DNA of 64,000 nucleotides from Arthrobacter cupressi. Lineage in GTDB: Bacteria; Actinomycetota; Actinomycetes; Actinomycetales; Micrococcaceae. The stretch lies in contig NZ_FNEI01000016.1 in NCBI RefSeq assembly GCF_900099975.1, forward strand, positions 1 to 64,000, in the 5' to 3' direction. The notes under the pieces are model-generated. The model was not told where the DNA came from, searched no databases, and saw only the letters and a program-made list of their open reading frames with translations. Within the stretch, counting starts at the first letter, position 1; each line of letters opens with the position of its first letter. A program made the translations under genes and the position numbers. Positions 43,111-52,740 of the stretch are shown here, piece by piece.

Positions 43111-43806
43111 TTAACCGGCCAGGACTGCCGGTTCCCGCCCGTACTCGGCCGTGACCATGATCGGCAGATGGTCCGACCTGCCCTGGGGGAGGGTCTCCAC
43201 TTTGCTGATGTCCAGCCCGAGGGACGTGGCGAAGTCGAAGTGGCCGCGGAAGACCTTGTACCTCAGGTAGGTCTTGCGGTCGCTCAGGGAAACGGAGTAG
43301 CCCGAATTCTTGACGTGCGCGTGCAGCTTGTCCTTGAAGAAGGGGTAGTTGAAGTCGCCCACCATCAGCGTCATCAGGTTGTCGCCCATGGCCATCAGCT
43401 CCGAATGGGCCGCGTGGATCTGTTTGCGGCGCAGCGAGTTCGACGCCGTCAGCGGAGCGGCGTGGAATGACGCGATCACCAGTTCGTGCCCGGTGCTGTG
43501 GTCTGTCACCTTGGTGCCCAGCAGCCGTTCGTGGGCGGGCGCCAGGACCCGGTCGTGAATGGATTTCTGCAGCGCGAAGGACCTGCTCTCCAGCGGGCTG
43601 AAGCGCTCGGCACGGTAGTAGACGGCCAGGCCCAGGCGGTTTCCCTTGGTGGCATCGGCCAGGCGCAACGGTCCCAGCACCTCGGGGAGCTCGGCGGCGT
43701 CGCACTCTTGCAGGCACAGCGCGTCGAGCTCGAACTCACGGGCAAGCTGGTTCAGTTCGTTGCTTGCCCGGTGCTTTCGGAGGTTGTAGCTGATGACCCG
43801 GATCAG
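43111..43806 (-). CDS. Endonuclease/exonuclease/phosphatase (EEP) family protein, CTG start
   Basis: A 231-aa EEP hydrolase. The first canonical in-frame start would begin after residue 40 and would lose motif YNLRKHRASN and LCLQECD, which hold the family's Asn and metal-binding Glu. Extending the frame upstream restores both: CTG 43806-43804, IRVISYNLRKHR, with AAGGAGG 7 nt before CTG. Downstream motifs VGDFNYPF and SDHLP complete the active site. Substrate unknown (DNA, nucleotide or phosphoester). It lies on the minus strand upstream of nothing coupled. Confidence 0.82.
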   Translation of the reverse strand: MIRVISYNLRKHRASNELNQLAREFELDALCLQECDAAELPEVLGPLRLADATKGNRLGLAVYYRAERFSPLESRSFALQKSIHDRVLAPAHERLLGTKVTDHSTGHELVIASFHAAPLTASNSLRRKQIHAAHSELMAMGDNLMTLMVGDFNYPFFKDKLHAHVKNSGYSVSLSDRKTYLRYKVFRGHFDFATSLGLDISKVETLPQGRSDHLPIMVTAEYGREPAVLAG

Positions 43807-43872
43807 AAGAAGACCTCCTTGGACGTGCAGCAGCGGATTTGTCCCTGCGCCAAAGTTAGCAGCTTTCCCCGG

Positions 43873-44544
43873 CTAACCCGGGAAACCGAAGCAAGGGAAA
43901 AATTCTTCCACCCCGGGCCGGGCCACCTCGACGCAGCGCGATTTCACCCTCTCGAGCACGGCATTGGGATCGGTCCCGGACACCGAATACGGTCCCGCTG
44001 CAACGCTCACCGTCGCAACTGCGGCCCTGCGCAGGTTGTTGTCCGTTGCGCTCACGTTCCCGACGCCGGGGAAGAGTTCGTGGCTGTTCACGGTGCTGTG
44101 TTCCAAAGGTCCGACGCCGGTCCAGGACGCGCTGACCCGGATTGTCACCGGGTTGCCGTCCCCGTCCGTTCCGGGCAGCTCCGCGTCGATAGACGCCGTT
44201 TCCAGCCGCGGATCGATGGTCAACGGGGCAAGGCTCTGTCCGTCCGCCTGGAACAGCACGGAACCGCCGGGGGCGGCTGCTGCCGCAAGACCAGCGCACA
44301 CGTCCGAAATCCGGAGAAAGACCCCGGTGAGGCCCTGTTTGTTGACCGGTCCCGGCTGGCTTGCAAAAGCTGCGACACTGGAGGAGAGAAAGATTTCCAC
44401 CCGCTCGCACCCGTCCGTCCGGTCCACGTTCGCCGAACCGTGGCTGGAATAGATGGTGTGGTAGATGTTGGGCTGGGCCCCGGCCGGGGGAGCAGTCAGT
44501 GTAAGCAAAGCGAGGGCTGCCAGAATGGCAGCATGGCGTTTCAT
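43873..44544 (-). CDS. Secreted protein of unknown function
   Basis: A 223-aa protein with a clear signal peptide (MKRHAAILAALALLTLTAPPAGA) and a beta-rich mature part with four cysteines (GCERVEIFLSS, VCAGL, RCVEVARPGVEEFFPC). No known domain recognised. AAAGGAG precedes ATG 44544. Its frame reads into the minus strand beyond the start as open sequence, but the signal peptide fixes the start. Confidence 0.7.
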   Translation of the reverse strand: MKRHAAILAALALLTLTAPPAGAQPNIYHTIYSSHGSANVDRTDGCERVEIFLSSSVAAFASQPGPVNKQGLTGVFLRISDVCAGLAAAAAPGGSVLFQADGQSLAPLTIDPRLETASIDAELPGTDGDGNPVTIRVSASWTGVGPLEHSTVNSHELFPGVGNVSATDNNLRRAAVATVSVAAGPYSVSGTDPNAVLERVKSRCVEVARPGVEEFFPCFGFPG

Positions 44545-44649
44545 GGTGACTCCTTTGTCCTGACACCTCAGGGTAGGCCCGGCCAACAGGGCGGTCAACG
44601 GAATCCGCAGGCACGACGTGACACGCTTGATTGGCTGGGAGGCCGGACC

Positions 44650-45153
44650 ATGGACGACATTCTGAAGCTGCCTTTCGGCGTGGCCCTGGCCATCCTGTTC
44701 GGCATCGTGATGCTCCGGGTCAACGTCACCTACTGGCTGGGCAGGGGAGCCGCGGCCGGCGTCGAACGGAGCCGCTTCGCCGCCCGGTTCCACACCTCCA
44801 AGGCCGCCAGCGCGCAGGCGCTCATCCGGCGGTGGGGACCGCTCGCCGTCCTCCTCTCGTTCCTCACGGTCGGGGTCCAAACCGCCATCAACTTCGCCGC
44901 GGGCGCCGCGGTGATGCCCCTGCGGCGCTACCTGCCTGCCGCCGTCGTCGGCTCCGCGGCCTGGGCCCTGCTGTACGCGACGATCGGCTTTGCCGCAATC
45001 GACGCCTGGCTGGCCCTGGCGGCAGCTTCGCCGGTGACCGGCGTGCTGCTCCTCGCGTTCGCCGCCGCAGCGGTGCTGTTCCTGATTGTGCGGCGCCGGC
45101 GCCGGGCCGCCAGCGCGGCTGATGCCGCCCCGCCAGGGGATACAGTGGTCTGA
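44650..45153 (+). CDS. Small VTT/DedA-like membrane protein
   Basis: A 167-aa protein with a short VTT-domain (SNARE-associated) pattern: LAILFGIVMLRVNVTYWLGRG, RWGPLAVLLSFLTVGVQTAI and GFAAIDAWLALA, about four to five hydrophobic segments, then a basic, Ala-rich tail. Shorter than usual DedA proteins (about 200 aa), so it may be a truncated or minimal member. GGGAGG precedes ATG 44650. Confidence 0.75.
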   Translation: MDDILKLPFGVALAILFGIVMLRVNVTYWLGRGAAAGVERSRFAARFHTSKAASAQALIRRWGPLAVLLSFLTVGVQTAINFAAGAAVMPLRRYLPAAVVGSAAWALLYATIGFAAIDAWLALAAASPVTGVLLLAFAAAAVLFLIVRRRRRAASAADAAPPGDTVV

Positions 45154-45204
45154 GTTCCACCAACGACGAGGATCCCCCCAACGGGCGGCGCTGAAAGGGC
45201 ACGC

Positions 45205-46008
45205 GTGAGCACTGAGCTTCCTGAACTCGCGGAAGGCAATTTCTACTACCAGACCCTTGGCGGCGGGCGTTACCGTTCAACGATCCACGTCCAAGGTGCC
45301 TGGAACGCGCACGAACAGCACATGGCACCTGCCTCCGGCATCCTTGCCGAAGCCCTGCTGCGACACGAACCCCGCGAGGACATGCGGATTGCCCGGATCA
45401 GTTACGAGATCCTCGGCCTGATTCCCGGCGGGGAATTCACGATCGCCACCACCACGCTGCGACCCGGCCGGACCATCGAGCTGATCCAGGCCGAGCTTTC
45501 CGCCGGCGGCCGGACCGCCATCCGGGCCTCCGCCTGGCGGATGGCCACCAGCGACACCAGCGCCGTGGCCGCCGTCGAGGATGAAACCATGCCGCCGCCG
45601 GACGAATGCAAGCCCTGGGACGGCGCCAGCGTGTGGCCGGGTGGCTACATCCGGTCCTTGGAGATGCGCATTGCCGAAGGCCACCGTGCAGGATCAGGCA
45701 AAGTGTGGATTCACACGGACCTGCCCTTGACGGACGCCGCCGACAGTCGTGACGTCGCCCGCCTGATAGGACTTGTTGACACGGCCAACGGGATCGCCGC
45801 GCGCGTCTCGCCCGGCAAGAACAGCTACCTGTTCCCCAACCTGGACCTGCAGGTCCACATGTACCGGGAACCGGCAGGGGCCTGGCTTGGCCTGGACAAC
45901 AAGGTCTCCTTCGGCAGCGACGGGATCGGCCTGACTTCGACGGTGCTGCATGACCTTCAGGGCCCCTTCGGCAGGGCCGAACAGATCCTGACTCTGAGGC
46001 GCAGCTGA
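45205..46008 (+). CDS. Thioesterase-like hot-dog domain protein (TesB-like)
   Basis: A 267-aa double hot-dog fold protein of the acyl-CoA thioesterase II / PaaI-like type: NAHEQHMAPASGILAEALLR, ISYEILGLIPGGEF, and a second half with VDTANGIAARVSPGK and TSTVLHDLQGPFGRAEQILTL. It hydrolyses or binds acyl-CoA in the family. Start GTG 45205 with GAAAGGG upstream. The stop overlaps the next gene start by one base (TGATG), so the two are an operon. Confidence 0.8.
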   Translation: MSTELPELAEGNFYYQTLGGGRYRSTIHVQGAWNAHEQHMAPASGILAEALLRHEPREDMRIARISYEILGLIPGGEFTIATTTLRPGRTIELIQAELSAGGRTAIRASAWRMATSDTSAVAAVEDETMPPPDECKPWDGASVWPGGYIRSLEMRIAEGHRAGSGKVWIHTDLPLTDAADSRDVARLIGLVDTANGIAARVSPGKNSYLFPNLDLQVHMYREPAGAWLGLDNKVSFGSDGIGLTSTVLHDLQGPFGRAEQILTLRRS

Positions 46009-46757
46009 TGACCGCCCCGATTACCGATGCTAGGACCCTGACCGTGATGCGGCAGGACGCATCCCTCGGCGCGGCCGAGGACCTCGACTTCGGCATCGAG
46101 TTGCTGAACCGGGCCCGCCGCGGACAACTCGAACCGACCCTGCGGCTGTACCGTCCGCAGCCGACCGTCGCCTTCGGGCAACGCGACGCGAAACTGCCCG
46201 GCTTCGAGGCCGCCGCGCGGGCCTGCCGCACGCTTGGCTTCGAGCCGCTCGTGCGCAAGGCCGGTGGACGGGCCGCGGCATACCACCAGGGCACCCTCGT
46301 GGTGGACCATGTGGAACCGCACCACGATGCGATCGCCGGCGCGAAGTCGCGCTTCGACTACTTCGGGCAGATGCTGGCCGGTGCGCTGCGCAGCGTGGGG
46401 CTCCATGCCGCCGTCGGGGAAATCCCCGGGGAGTACTGCCCCGGCGAGTTCAGCGTGCACGGCGTGGACCCGGAATTTCCCGCCCACCGCGTGAAGCTGG
46501 TCGGCACCGCACAGCGCGTCGTCTCCGGGGCCTGGCTGTTCAGTTCCGTGGTGGTGGTCCAGGACTCCGCACCGATCCGCGAGGTGCTGACAGCGAGTTA
46601 CGAGGCGCTCGGCCTCGACTGGGATCCCGTCACGGCCGGCGCCGCGGACGACCTCCTGCCCGGCCTGGACGTTCCCGCCGTCGAGGAGGCCATCGTCAAG
46701 GCCTACGCCGGCCACGCGGAACTGCGCGAGGGCGACTTCCGGACGCTGTTGGGCTGA
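46008..46757 (+). CDS. Lipoate/biotin protein ligase-like protein
   Basis: A 249-aa BPL_LplA_LipB-fold protein: PTVAFGQRDAKLPG, the substrate motif VRKAGGRAAAYHQGTLVV (in place of RRxTGGGAVYH), and HRVKLVGTAQRVVSGAWLFS, where the lysine position is the family's catalytic site. Attaches lipoate or octanoate to carrier proteins in the family; with a thioesterase partner it may rather transfer or salvage another acyl group. Start ATG 46008 in a TGATG junction. Confidence 0.8.
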   Translation: MTAPITDARTLTVMRQDASLGAAEDLDFGIELLNRARRGQLEPTLRLYRPQPTVAFGQRDAKLPGFEAAARACRTLGFEPLVRKAGGRAAAYHQGTLVVDHVEPHHDAIAGAKSRFDYFGQMLAGALRSVGLHAAVGEIPGEYCPGEFSVHGVDPEFPAHRVKLVGTAQRVVSGAWLFSSVVVVQDSAPIREVLTASYEALGLDWDPVTAGAADDLLPGLDVPAVEEAIVKAYAGHAELREGDFRTLLG

Positions 46758-46824
46758 GGCGCCGGGCGTTGTCGCCTGGTTCCGCCGGGACTAGGCTTGA
46801 TGACGCCAAGGGAGGTGGTGCTCC

Positions 46825-49134
46825 GTGAAGCGGAAGGCACCCGAAGTCCACGACTCCGATGTGCGCCTGGCACTCGGCCGTCCTGAACGCTCGGCGGCGG
46901 GGTTGCCGAGCCTGGCCGAGACGATACCCCGGGCCTTCGGCGAGATGGGAGCCGGGCGGGGCTGGAAAGCGCTGCGCGCCGTCAACCAGAAAGACGGTTA
47001 CGACTGCATGGGCTGCGCCTGGCCGGATCCGGCAGAGCGCAAGGCTGCCGAATTCTGTGAGAACGGCGCCAAGGCGATCGGCTGGGAGGCCGGCATGCTC
47101 ACCGTTCCCACGGCGTTCTGGGCAGAGCACGACGCCGGTTCACTCGCCTCCCGCACGGAATACTGGCTCGGCCAGCAGGGCCGGCTGACAGAACCCGTCT
47201 ACAAACCGGAAGGCTCGGACCACTACCGGCCCGTCACCTGGGACGAGGCCTTCGGCATCATCGCCCGCGAACTCAACGGCCTCGACTCGCCCGACGAGGC
47301 TGCGTTCTACACGAGCGGCCGCACGAGCAACGAAGCCGCGTTCGTCTATCAACTCTTCGCCCGGGCGTACGGCAGCAACAACCTGCCGGACTGCTCGAAC
47401 ATGTGCCACGAATCGTCCGGCCTGGCGATGACGGAAACCATCGGCATCGGAAAGTCCGCAGTCAGCTACGCCGACTTCGCGAAGGCGGAGCTGATCATCG
47501 TCATGGGCCAGAACCCGGGCACGTGCCACCCCCGGATGCTGACGGCGCTCGAAGAAGCGAAACAGGCCGGTGCGGCCATCGTGGCCGTGAATCCGCTCCC
47601 GGAGGCAGGGCTGATCAACTTCAGGAATCCGCAGCGGGTACGAGGCTTGATTGGGCGTGGCACGGATCTGGCGGACCAGTTCCTGCAGATCCGCCTGGCC
47701 GGGGACATGGCCCTGCTCCAGGCCGTCTCCAAGCGGGTGCTCGACGCCGAGGACGCCGCACCCGGCACCGTGCTGGACCACCGGTTCATCCGCCAGCACT
47801 GCCGGGGTTTTGAGGCGTTCCGGGAACACCTGGCGAAGCTCGACGACGAGGAGGTGCTGGCCGCGACCGGTCTGGGCGCCGGGGAGATCGACGAACTGGC
47901 ACAACGGTACATACATGCGAACCGCGTGATCATCACCTGGGCCATGGGCCTGACCCAGCACCGGAAAGCCGTCGATACCATCAAGGAGATCATCAACCTC
48001 CTGTTGCTGCGCGGAAACATCGGAAAGCCGGGAGCAGGGCCGTCCCCCATCCGCGGGCACAGCAACGTCCAAGGCGACAGGACCATGGGAATCTGGGAGA
48101 AAATGCCAGCATGGTTCTTGGAAGCGATCCGGGGCGAATTCGGCTTTGACCCGCCGGCCAGGGACGGTCTTGACGCCGTGGACAGCATCCGGGCAATGCG
48201 CGACGGCAAGGTCAAAGTGCTTGTGGCGCTTGGCGGGAACCTGGTCCACGCCATATCCGACACCGAGGCGGCCGAAGAGGCAATGCGCAGGACCCGGCTT
48301 TCCGTGCAGATTTCCACCAAACTCAACCGCTCCCATGCCATCACCGGGGCCCAGGCGCTGATACTGCCAACCCTTGGCCGCACCGAGATCGACCGGCAGG
48401 CCACGGGGGAGCAGTTCGTCACCGTGGAGGACACCGTCTGCGCCGTGCACCGTTCCCAGGGAAACCTTGCACCCGTCCCGGCCGACGCCCTGTCCGAGGT
48501 AGCCATCGTCTGCCGGATGGCGCGGTCGGTCCTGGGCGGAAAGGTGTCTGTGGATTGGGAAGGGCTGGCCGCCGACTACGACCGCATCCGTGAACACATT
48601 TCCCGGGTTGTCCCCGGATTTGAAAACTTCAATGCGCGGATCCGTGCGAAGGACGGCTTCGTGCTTCCCCACGGCCCCCGGGATTCACGCACGTTCCCCA
48701 CCCCGGACGGAGAAGCCCATTTCACGGTCAGCAGGCTGGAGACCATCACGGTGCCGCCGGGTCGCCTGCTTCTGCAGACCGTCCGCTCGCACGATCAGTT
48801 CAATACGACCACGTACAGCATGAACGACCGCTACCGCGGGGTCCACAAAGGGCGGATGGTGCTCTTCGTGCACCCGGACGACCTTGCGGAACTGGGCTTG
48901 GACGACGGCGGATATGTGGACGTCCACAGCGAAGCCGCCGACGGCCGGGACCGGGTGCTGCGCCAGCTCCGCCTCGTTGCCTACCCCAGCGCGAAGGGGT
49001 GCGCCACGGCCTACTACCCGGAAGCGAACGTGCTGGTTCCCCTGGACTCGACTGCCGAGGGAAGCAACACCCCGGCGTCGAAATCCGTGGTCATCCGCCT
49101 GGAGCCGGCGGCAGCGCCCGCGTTTGGCGCCTAG
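46825..49134 (+). CDS. FdhF/YdeP-family molybdopterin oxidoreductase
   Basis: A 769-aa member of the molybdopterin-guanine-dinucleotide (DMSO reductase) family, YdeP type. Seen: an N-terminal cysteine set (Cys61, Cys64, Cys78 in DCMGCAWPD...FCENG), a Mo-region NMCHESSGLAMTET, MGQNPGTCHPRML, and a C-terminal molydopterin-binding fold. YdeP proteins have been linked to acid resistance and formate-like oxidation, but substrate is unknown. Start GTG 46825 with GGGAGGTGG upstream. No FdhD-like sulfurtransferase or electron-transfer subunit is nearby. Confidence 0.87.
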   Translation: MKRKAPEVHDSDVRLALGRPERSAAGLPSLAETIPRAFGEMGAGRGWKALRAVNQKDGYDCMGCAWPDPAERKAAEFCENGAKAIGWEAGMLTVPTAFWAEHDAGSLASRTEYWLGQQGRLTEPVYKPEGSDHYRPVTWDEAFGIIARELNGLDSPDEAAFYTSGRTSNEAAFVYQLFARAYGSNNLPDCSNMCHESSGLAMTETIGIGKSAVSYADFAKAELIIVMGQNPGTCHPRMLTALEEAKQAGAAIVAVNPLPEAGLINFRNPQRVRGLIGRGTDLADQFLQIRLAGDMALLQAVSKRVLDAEDAAPGTVLDHRFIRQHCRGFEAFREHLAKLDDEEVLAATGLGAGEIDELAQRYIHANRVIITWAMGLTQHRKAVDTIKEIINLLLLRGNIGKPGAGPSPIRGHSNVQGDRTMGIWEKMPAWFLEAIRGEFGFDPPARDGLDAVDSIRAMRDGKVKVLVALGGNLVHAISDTEAAEEAMRRTRLSVQISTKLNRSHAITGAQALILPTLGRTEIDRQATGEQFVTVEDTVCAVHRSQGNLAPVPADALSEVAIVCRMARSVLGGKVSVDWEGLAADYDRIREHISRVVPGFENFNARIRAKDGFVLPHGPRDSRTFPTPDGEAHFTVSRLETITVPPGRLLLQTVRSHDQFNTTTYSMNDRYRGVHKGRMVLFVHPDDLAELGLDDGGYVDVHSEAADGRDRVLRQLRLVAYPSAKGCATAYYPEANVLVPLDSTAEGSNTPASKSVVIRLEPAAAPAFGA

Positions 49135-49388
49135 GCCGCGAGCCGCTCCGCGATCTCGGCGGCGGAGGGGTTGGTGGCGGCGGATCCGTCCGGGAACAGG
49201 ACCGTGGGAACGGTGCGGTTGCCCCCATTGATCTGCTCCACGATTTCGGCGGTGCCGTGGACCTCTTCAATGTTGATCTCGGTGTAGCCGATGCCCTGGG
49301 CATCCAACTGCTTCTTCAGCCTCTTGCAGTAGCCACACCAGGTGGTCGAGAACATGGTGATGCTGCCGGAATCGGGGGTGAAGTCCAC
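49131..49388 (-). CDS. Mycoredoxin/glutaredoxin-like protein
   Basis: An 85-aa glutaredoxin-fold protein: FSTTWCGYCKRLKKQL gives the redox pair Cys18 and Cys21, NGGNRTVPTVLF the cis-proline and mycothiol/glutathione region. Mycoredoxin-type enzymes reduce mycothiolated proteins in actinobacteria. Start GTG 49388 with AGGAG 6 nt upstream; longer upstream reading is not family-like. The 3' end overlaps the YdeP gene by 4 nt (convergent). Confidence 0.87.
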   Translation of the reverse strand: MDFTPDSGSITMFSTTWCGYCKRLKKQLDAQGIGYTEINIEEVHGTAEIVEQINGGNRTVPTVLFPDGSAATNPSAAEIAERLAA

Positions 49389-49512
49389 AGAATGCTCCTG
49401 TCGCCGTTTGTTATGAACTACTCGCATCAACGGTACCCCGGGACAGGCTATTCCCCACGCGCAACGGCGGGCGCCGGACGTCACATGACGTCCGGCGCAG
49501 CAGGCCGGCGGT

Positions 49513-49902
49513 TCAGAGGGTTTCGGCGACGGCAACGCCTGACTGGAACTCGCGGCCGTCCGCCTCGCTGAACGCAGTGATCACATGGCCTTCACCGAGG
49601 CCGTTGATGGCCGAAAGCGGGAAGTTGGCGGTGATCGTGCTGCCGGAGTGCTCAACGTCCTTGAGGTCGTAGTTCTCCTCAGTGCCTTGGTCGTGGTTGA
49701 AGGCGAAGAACGCGATCGCTTCGCCATTCATGAACTCGACGCCGAGCCTGCGCTGCGAAGAATAGTCCGGGGTTGCGGCCACGAGGCCCACTACATAGGC
49801 TCCCGAACCGGGAATATCGCCGTTGATCTCAAAACGGGCCACCAGCGTGGCCTCACTTGCCGTGATGCTTGCCTGCTTCAGGAGTGCGTCATGGGTGCTC
49901 AT
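49513..49902 (-). CDS. Conserved hypothetical protein
   Basis: A 129-aa soluble beta-rich protein (ASEATLVARFEINGDIPGSG, AYVVGLVAATPDYSSQRRLG, GHVITAFSEADGREFQSGVA), with no recognised domain or catalytic motif. ATG 49902 begins MSTHDALLKQASITAS. Alone on its strand, 124 nt upstream of the mycoredoxin. Function not assigned. Confidence 0.65.
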   Translation of the reverse strand: MSTHDALLKQASITASEATLVARFEINGDIPGSGAYVVGLVAATPDYSSQRRLGVEFMNGEAIAFFAFNHDQGTEENYDLKDVEHSGSTITANFPLSAINGLGEGHVITAFSEADGREFQSGVAVAETL

Positions 49903-50106
49903 GGCTCAATCCTGCTCCGCGGCTTCCTTGCCGTCCACCCCTGAAAGCATCCCCGGCACCCTTTTCGGCAGCCTGAACGACGGACTGCCGGACGGCCGTG
50001 CGGCAGCTTTGGACGCCTCCGGCCGAGCGGATACGATGGACGGTGGCTGGCTGTGGTCCCCGTACGCCACAAGCTATGAAGCCTCAACAATGAATAGGAG
50101 ACCCCC

Positions 50107-52116
50107 GTGTCAGATGCCCAGCAGATCACCCTCATCGTCGATGGCGAAGAGACCAAGGTGACGGAGGGGACTACCGGGGCGGAGCTCTTCTTCGAACGGC
50201 GCGACGTCGTCGTGGCCCGGGTCAACGGTGAACTCAAGGACCTGGACCAGGTACTGCCCGAAGGTGCAGACATCGAAGGCGTCACCATCGACTCACCGGA
50301 CGGACTCAACGTCCTCCGGCACTCCACCGCCCACGTCATGGCACAGGCCGTGCAGCAGCTGCGTCCCGACGCCAAGCTCGGCATCGGCCCGTACATCACC
50401 GACGGCTTCTACTTCGACTTCGACGTCGCCGAGCCCTTCACCCCGGAGGACCTGCGCACCCTCGAAAAGATGATGCAGAAAATCATCAACCAGAACCAGA
50501 AGTTCGTCCGCCGCGTGGTCAACGAGGACGAAGCCCGGGACGCGATGAAGAACGAGCCCTACAAGCTCGAACTGCTCGGCAAGAAGAATGACGCCTCAGA
50601 CGCCGGAGAGGGCGTCAACGTCGAGGTCGGTGCCGGAGACATCACCATCTACGACAACGTGGACCGCAAGAGCGGCGACACCGTGTGGTGCGATCTCTGC
50701 CGCGGCCCGCACCTGCCCAACACCAAGCTCATTTCCAATGCCTTCGCGCTGACCCGTTCCTCCGCCGCCTACTGGCTGGGCAACCAGAACAACCAGCAGC
50801 TGCAGCGCATCTACGGCACCGCCTGGCCCACCAAGGATGCCCTCAAGGCCTACCAGGAGCGGATTGCCGAGGCCGAACGCCGCGACCACCGCAAGCTCGG
50901 CGCCGAACTGGACCTGTTCTCCTTCCCGGACGAGCTGGGCTCCGGCCTGCCCGTGTTCCACCCCAAGGGCGGCATCATCCGCAAGGCCATGGAGGACTAC
51001 TCCCGGCAGCGCCACGTGGACGCCGGCTACGAGTTCGTCTACACCCCGCACATCACCAAGGGCCACCTCTACGAGGTCTCCGGGCACCTTGACTGGTACC
51101 GCGACGGCATGTTCCCCGCAATGCACATCGATGCCGAACTGAACGAGGACGGCACCGTGCGCAAGCCCGGGCAGGACTACTACCTGAAGCCGATGAACTG
51201 CCCCATGCACAACCTGATCTTCCGCTCCCGCGGCCGGTCCTACCGCGAGCTGCCGCTCCGGCTTTTCGAGTTCGGTTCCGTGTACCGCTATGAGAAATCC
51301 GGCGTGGTGCACGGCCTGACCCGCGTGCGCGGGATGACACAGGACGACGCCCACATCTACTGCACCAAAGAGCAGATGAAGGACGAACTCACCTCCACCC
51401 TGAACTTCGTCCTGGGCCTCCTCAAGGACTACGGGCTGGACGATTTCTACCTGGAACTCTCCACCAGGAACGAAGACAAGTTCGTCGGCGACGACGCCAT
51501 CTGGGAAGAGGCAACCCGCACCCTGGCCGAGGTGGCCGAGGCCTCCGGGCTGGAGCTCGTCCCGGATCCGGGCGGCGCGGCCTTCTACGGCCCGAAGATT
51601 TCGGTGCAGGCGAAGGACGCGCTGGGCCGGACCTGGCAGATGTCCACCATCCAGCTGGACTTCAACCTGCCGGAGCGCTTCGAACTCGAATACCAGGCCG
51701 CCGACGGCACCCGCCAGCGCCCGGTCATGATCCACCGCGCGCTCTTCGGATCGGTGGAGCGGTTCATGGGCGTGCTCACCGAGCACTATGCCGGTGCCTT
51801 CCCGGCCTGGCTGGCGCCGGTCCAGGTGGTCGGCATTCCGGTTGCCGAGGCGTTCAACGATTACATGTTCGACGTCGTGGACCAGCTCAAGGCTGCGGGT
51901 ATCCGTGCCGAGGTGGATATTTCTTCGGACCGCTTCCCGAAGAAGATCCGCACCGCCAGCAAGGACAAGATTCCCTTCGTCCTGATTGCCGGTGGCGAGG
52001 ACGCCGAAGCCGGGGCGGTGTCGTTCCGCTTCCGGGACGGCAGCCAGGACAATGGCGTGCCGGTTGCCGAAGCCGTTCGCCGGATCGTCGACGCCGTCGC
52101 GAACCGCGACAGCTGA
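50107..52116 (+). CDS. thrS: Threonyl-tRNA synthetase
   Basis: A 669-aa class II synthetase: TGS domain at the N-terminus, editing-like second domain ([13 protein letters not shown], [17 protein letters not shown]), class II catalytic core with [10 protein letters not shown] (Zn cysteine), [20 protein letters not shown] (motif 2) and [15 protein letters not shown] (motif 3), C-terminal anticodon domain. Start GTG 50107 with AGGAG upstream. Heads the thrS-HIT-pgsA block. No T-box-type leader is seen in the preceding 200 nt. Confidence 0.97.
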   Translation: MSDAQQITLIVDGEETKVTEGTTGAELFFERRDVVVARVNGELKDLDQVLPEGADIEGVTIDSPDGLNVLRHSTAHVMAQAVQQLRPDAKLGIGPYITDGFYFDFDVAEPFTPEDLRTLEKMMQKIINQNQKFVRRVVNEDEARDAMKNEPYKLELLGKKNDASDAGEGVNVEVGAGDITIYDNVDRKSGDTVWCDLCRGPHLPNTKLISNAFALTRSSAAYWLGNQNNQQLQRIYGTAWPTKDALKAYQERIAEAERRDHRKLGAELDLFSFPDELGSGLPVFHPKGGIIRKAMEDYSRQRHVDAGYEFVYTPHITKGHLYEVSGHLDWYRDGMFPAMHIDAELNEDGTVRKPGQDYYLKPMNCPMHNLIFRSRGRSYRELPLRLFEFGSVYRYEKSGVVHGLTRVRGMTQDDAHIYCTKEQMKDELTSTLNFVLGLLKDYGLDDFYLELSTRNEDKFVGDDAIWEEATRTLAEVAEASGLELVPDPGGAAFYGPKISVQAKDALGRTWQMSTIQLDFNLPERFELEYQAADGTRQRPVMIHRALFGSVERFMGVLTEHYAGAFPAWLAPVQVVGIPVAEAFNDYMFDVVDQLKAAGIRAEVDISSDRFPKKIRTASKDKIPFVLIAGGEDAEAGAVSFRFRDGSQDNGVPVAEAVRRIVDAVANRDS

Positions 52117-52146
52117 CAGGCCGCCAGCGTCCAGATCAGGAGAACA

Positions 52147-52740
52147 GTGCAGGAGGACACAGGCGTGAGCCCTGAATATCCCGGCGATGCCGAAGTTACC
52201 GACGACTTCGGCCTGGCAGGCGTTCCCGACGCCTTCCAGCGCCTGTGGACTCCGCACCGCATGGCCTACATCAAGGGCGGGCAGCAGCAGTTCAAGAACC
52301 AGGACGACTGCCCCTTCTGCGTGGCACCGGCCCGCAGCGACGAAGAGTCGCTGATCGTGTACCGCGGCAGGACCTGCTTTGTGGTCCTCAATCTCTTCCC
52401 GTACAACCCGGGGCATCTGCTGGTCTGCCCCTACCGCCATGTCCCCGACTACACGGACATCACGGTTGAGGAAACGGCGGAGATGTCCGAGCTCACGCAG
52501 ACCGCGATGCGGGTGCTGCGGAAAGTGGCAAACCCGAGCGGATTCAACCTGGGCATGAACCAGGGCGTCACGGGCGGCGCGGGAATCGCGGCGCATTTGC
52601 ATCAGCACGTGGTTCCCCGTTGGGGCGGGGACGGAAACTTCTTCCCGATCATCGCCCAGACCAAGGCCATCACCCAGACGCTCGACGAAGTCCGGCAGCA
52701 AGTGGCCGACGCCTGGCCGGGGGAGTCGGATGCTCAATAG
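52147..52740 (+). CDS. HIT-domain nucleotide hydrolase
   Basis: A 197-aa histidine-triad protein, likely an Ap4A phosphorylase/hydrolase-like enzyme. Seen: CPFC zinc motif (CPFCVAPARSDEE), NLFPYNPGHLLVCPYRHVPDY and the triad AAHLHQHVVPRW. Two possible GTG starts, 52147 and 52165, each with an AGGAG-type ribosome binding site. Overlaps pgsA by 11 nt. Confidence 0.9.
   Translation: MQEDTGVSPEYPGDAEVTDDFGLAGVPDAFQRLWTPHRMAYIKGGQQQFKNQDDCPFCVAPARSDEESLIVYRGRTCFVVLNLFPYNPGHLLVCPYRHVPDYTDITVEETAEMSELTQTAMRVLRKVANPSGFNLGMNQGVTGGAGIAAHLHQHVVPRWGGDGNFFPIIAQTKAITQTLDEVRQQVADAWPGESDAQ

Noticed and set aside
49903..50106. T-box or other leader before thrS
   Set aside because: No specifier-loop or antiterminator-like sequence is visible; only a plausible -10 (TACGAT) and ribosome binding site.
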